Assembly (NCBI GenBank): GCA_016234985.1
Contig: JACRNK010000161.1
Span: 1-6,729, forward strand
Origin: Deltaproteobacteria bacterium
GTDB taxonomy: Bacteria > Desulfobacterota > GWC2-55-46 > UBA9637
Length of the DNA stretch: 6,729 bases
Direction: 5' to 3'
The notes under the pieces are model-generated. The model had not been told where the DNA came from and did not search any database. It saw only the letters and a list, made by a program, of their open reading frames with translations. The translations under genes were made by a program, and so were the position numbers. Of this stretch, positions 5,000 to 6,729 are shown piece after piece (the first letter of the stretch is position 1; the number at the start of each line of letters is the position of its first letter).

Positions 5000-5419
5000 A
5001 TGCAAGAAGGCATAAAGGGCAGGCTCAGGGATATGAGTCTGGTAGATGTTATACAGGTGCTTAATTTAGGCCGCAGGACTGCGGCTGTAAACATCGGCTC
5101 GGATGAAGGGGCAGGCAAGATATTTGTTGAAAACGGCAATATCGTCCATGCCGGGTTTAGAGAGCTTTCTGGCGAAAATGCGCTATATCATCTGCTCTCA
5201 TGGAAGGACGGAGAATTTGAGGTTGAAATGGATGTTAAACCAGGGGCAAAAACAATATCAGCCAATGTTGAGCGCCTGCTTCTTGAGGGCATGAAAAGGC
5301 TTGATGAAACAAACAAGGGCGGGCTTGATAAAGAAAGGCTCTTTGGCGTGGGAGAAAGAGAATCCATCCACTTGATAAAAAAACTTATTGAACTGGGCAT
5401 ACTCACTAAAAAACAGTAA
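5000..5419 (+). CDS. DUF4388 (PATAN-type) domain protein
   Basis: A 139-residue soluble protein whose first ~80 residues fit the DUF4388/PATAN pattern: G-x-L-x-D-x-S-L-x-D-V-I-Q-x-L (7-21), a NLGRRTAAVNI segment, GKIFVENGNIVHAGF (39-53), then GENALYHLLSWKDGEFEVE (58-76). The C-terminal ~50 residues (RLLLEGMKRLDE, then SIHLIKKLIELGILTK) look helical, as is common after this domain. DUF4388 proteins occur in signalling and motility systems, often near response regulators, GAF proteins or GTPase/roadblock modules; no enzyme activity is known to me. AGGAG (4988-4992) lies seven nt before the ATG and only 17 nt separate it from ribE. It ends 4 bp before the GAF protein gene, which makes a functional pair likely. 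Confidence 0.82.
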   Translation: MQEGIKGRLRDMSLVDVIQVLNLGRRTAAVNIGSDEGAGKIFVENGNIVHAGFRELSGENALYHLLSWKDGEFEVEMDVKPGAKTISANVERLLLEGMKRLDETNKGGLDKERLFGVGERESIHLIKKLIELGILTKKQ

Positions 5420-5423
5420 AACC

Positions 5424-6729
5424 ATGGACAGGGTAAAACACATAGCAATAATCGGGGCAAACAGGGAAGGCTTAAATTTACTGCCTACCCTTCTGCAGGA
5501 CAAAACCCTTAAGATAGAGATGATTGCAGACAATAATAAAAACGCCCTTCTTTTTAAACTTGATGAGCTTGGCTACAGCCTTGCCGAACCTCTCTATATC
5601 CGCCTCACCTCAAACCTGGAAGATATAAAAGGCATTGAAAATCTGGATATCATCATCAACGCATCAGAGGATTTAAGCCTCCAGGGTTTTCTCCAGCAGC
5701 CGGAGTTTGGGAATGTTGAAAAGCTGAGCCCCTTGAGCTCAAAACTTATATGGGGTTTAAAAGAAGAAAAATTGCAGTTCAAAGAGCATGGGGCGGACGG
5801 CCATGCAGCGCTTTTGTCATCTCTGAGAGAGGTTGTTGACGCAATAAGACTTACCAGCGACAGAAAGGAGCTTCTCTCGTTAATCTTAAGGCTTGCCGTA
5901 GAATCTACAAAAGCAGAAAAAGGCTCCCTCATGCTTTTAGACAAAGACGGCAAACACCTCAAGGTGGAAATAGCAGAGGGAATGGAAGAAGAGATTGCAA
6001 GGAAGATAAAGGTGCCGCTTGGAACAGGCATATCAGGGAAGGTTGCGCAGGACGGCAAGCCCCTATTGATATCAGGCAAGGTATCTGAGGAAGAATTTCA
6101 GCATGTCCGGGGAAGCGGCGTTAAAAGCGCCTTGTGTGTCCCTTTAATCGTAAACGAAAGTATCATAGGCGTTATAAATGTGAACAGCGCAGAATCAACG
6201 CACGCATTTACACAGGACGACCTTGCATTCCTGACAAGGCTTGCCGGACTTGCAAGCGAGGTCATGCTGCGCTCAAAAGAATATGAAGATATGAAATTAG
6301 ACACTGCCAAGTTCAACGCATGGAAAAAGACGGATGTTATACTCAGGGCCGGCAAGCCTCTGGAGAAAAAGCTGAGTGAGATATGCATTGGACTTTCGCA
6401 ATTTATAGACGGTTTTGTCTGCTCAATATATGTGTTTAATGAAGACACACAGATGATGCATCTGAAGGCCTCTACCCTGACAGATACAAAGACAGCCGGG
6501 CCTCTTGCCTTCCGCAAAGGCGAGGGCATAGACGGATGGGCGGCAAATGCAGGCAAAACGGTTATTCTTACAGAAAAAGAACCGGAGGCAGATGAGACAA
6601 AAAAGGTATATATCTCCCTTCCCCTCATAAAAGAAGATAGGCCGGTTGGCGTTCTTAGCGGACAGGTAGTGTCTCAAAAGGGGCTTCTGCCGCATCAGGA
6701 ATCTTTCCTGAAGGAAATTGCCGTTCCAA
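5424..6729 (+). CDS. Rossmann-like / tandem GAF-domain signalling protein (3' end outside window)
   Basis: An open frame of at least 435 codons with no stop before the window edge. Residues 5-83 look like a Rossmann fold: strand HIAIIG with a GANREG turn (11-16), second strand KIEMIAD ending in D36, and a later strand LDIIINASED (74-83). A GAF domain spans about 135-280 (ELLSLILRLA, KGSLMLLDKDGKHLKVE, VPLGTGISGKVAQDGKPLLIS, GVKSALCVPLIVNESIIGVINVNS). A second GAF domain runs from about 303 to the edge (EKKLSEICIGL, SIYVFNEDTQMMHLKAS, GEGIDGWAANAGKTVIL, YISLPLIKEDRPVGVLSG). The output domain, if any, lies downstream. The ATG is 4 nt after the DUF4388 stop with a poor ribosome binding site, so it is probably translated by reinitiation. 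The ligand is unknown. Confidence 0.85.
   Translation, partial: MDRVKHIAIIGANREGLNLLPTLLQDKTLKIEMIADNNKNALLFKLDELGYSLAEPLYIRLTSNLEDIKGIENLDIIINASEDLSLQGFLQQPEFGNVEKLSPLSSKLIWGLKEEKLQFKEHGADGHAALLSSLREVVDAIRLTSDRKELLSLILRLAVESTKAEKGSLMLLDKDGKHLKVEIAEGMEEEIARKIKVPLGTGISGKVAQDGKPLLISGKVSEEEFQHVRGSGVKSALCVPLIVNESIIGVINVNSAESTHAFTQDDLAFLTRLAGLASEVMLRSKEYEDMKLDTAKFNAWKKTDVILRAGKPLEKKLSEICIGLSQFIDGFVCSIYVFNEDTQMMHLKASTLTDTKTAGPLAFRKGEGIDGWAANAGKTVILTEKEPEADETKKVYISLPLIKEDRPVGVLSGQVVSQKGLLPHQESFLKEIAVP

Noticed and set aside
5594..6628. Long minus-strand open frames (161 and 176 codons) opposite the GAF protein gene
   Set aside because: They are serine/phenylalanine-rich antisense shadows of a well-supported coding frame with GAF motifs.

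Overview
The window looks like a piece of a Gram-negative bacterial chromosome with moderate GC. Gene density is high, and short interspersed repeats sit in and between the genes. The nrdR-ribD-ribE order, a TusA with a DsrE-type neighbour, a DUF4388 protein and a multi-GAF signalling protein are all common in Nitrospirota and Desulfobacterota (former Deltaproteobacteria). I favour that part of the tree, but this is gene-content inference and not a phylogenetic result.

Layout. (1) 22-633, minus strand: a complete higBA toxin-antitoxin pair, toxin gene first, with a near-consensus promoter and a palindromic operator candidate at 642-670 that would give an almost leaderless toxin mRNA. (2) 708-2395, plus strand: a candidate promoter followed by an internally deleted DsrE-family gene (only its first ~26 and last ~11 codons remain, fused in frame), then tusA (sulfur carrier), then a cytoplasmic GH15/phosphorylase-kinase-alpha-like (alpha/alpha)6-barrel protein. 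(3) 2396-2722: a gene-free stretch with a REP-like palindrome and a 14-bp inverted repeat whose right arm covers part of the Shine-Dalgarno sequence and the start codon of nrdR. (4) 2723-4982: nrdR (regulator of ribonucleotide reductase), ribD (bifunctional deaminase/reductase) and ribE (riboflavin synthase), tightly packed and presumably co-transcribed. ribD carries five in-frame heptamer repeats inside its reductase domain, and its last codons lie in an AT-rich inverted repeat. (5) 5000-6729: a DUF4388 (PATAN-type) protein and, 4 bp later, a large protein with a Rossmann-like N-terminus and two GAF domains that runs off the window. These take the place where ribBA-ribH often follow ribE.

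Functionally, the window combines a stability/stress module (HigBA), a sulfur-relay remnant with a carbohydrate-active enzyme, nucleotide-reduction control linked to flavin synthesis, and a signalling pair. I see no CRISPR array, tRNA, rRNA, transposase or FMN riboswitch, and no clearly new multi-gene system. The most unusual features are the in-frame collapse of the DsrE gene and the way repeats of four different kinds have entered the nrdR-ribD-ribE region, including its coding and translation-start sequences.
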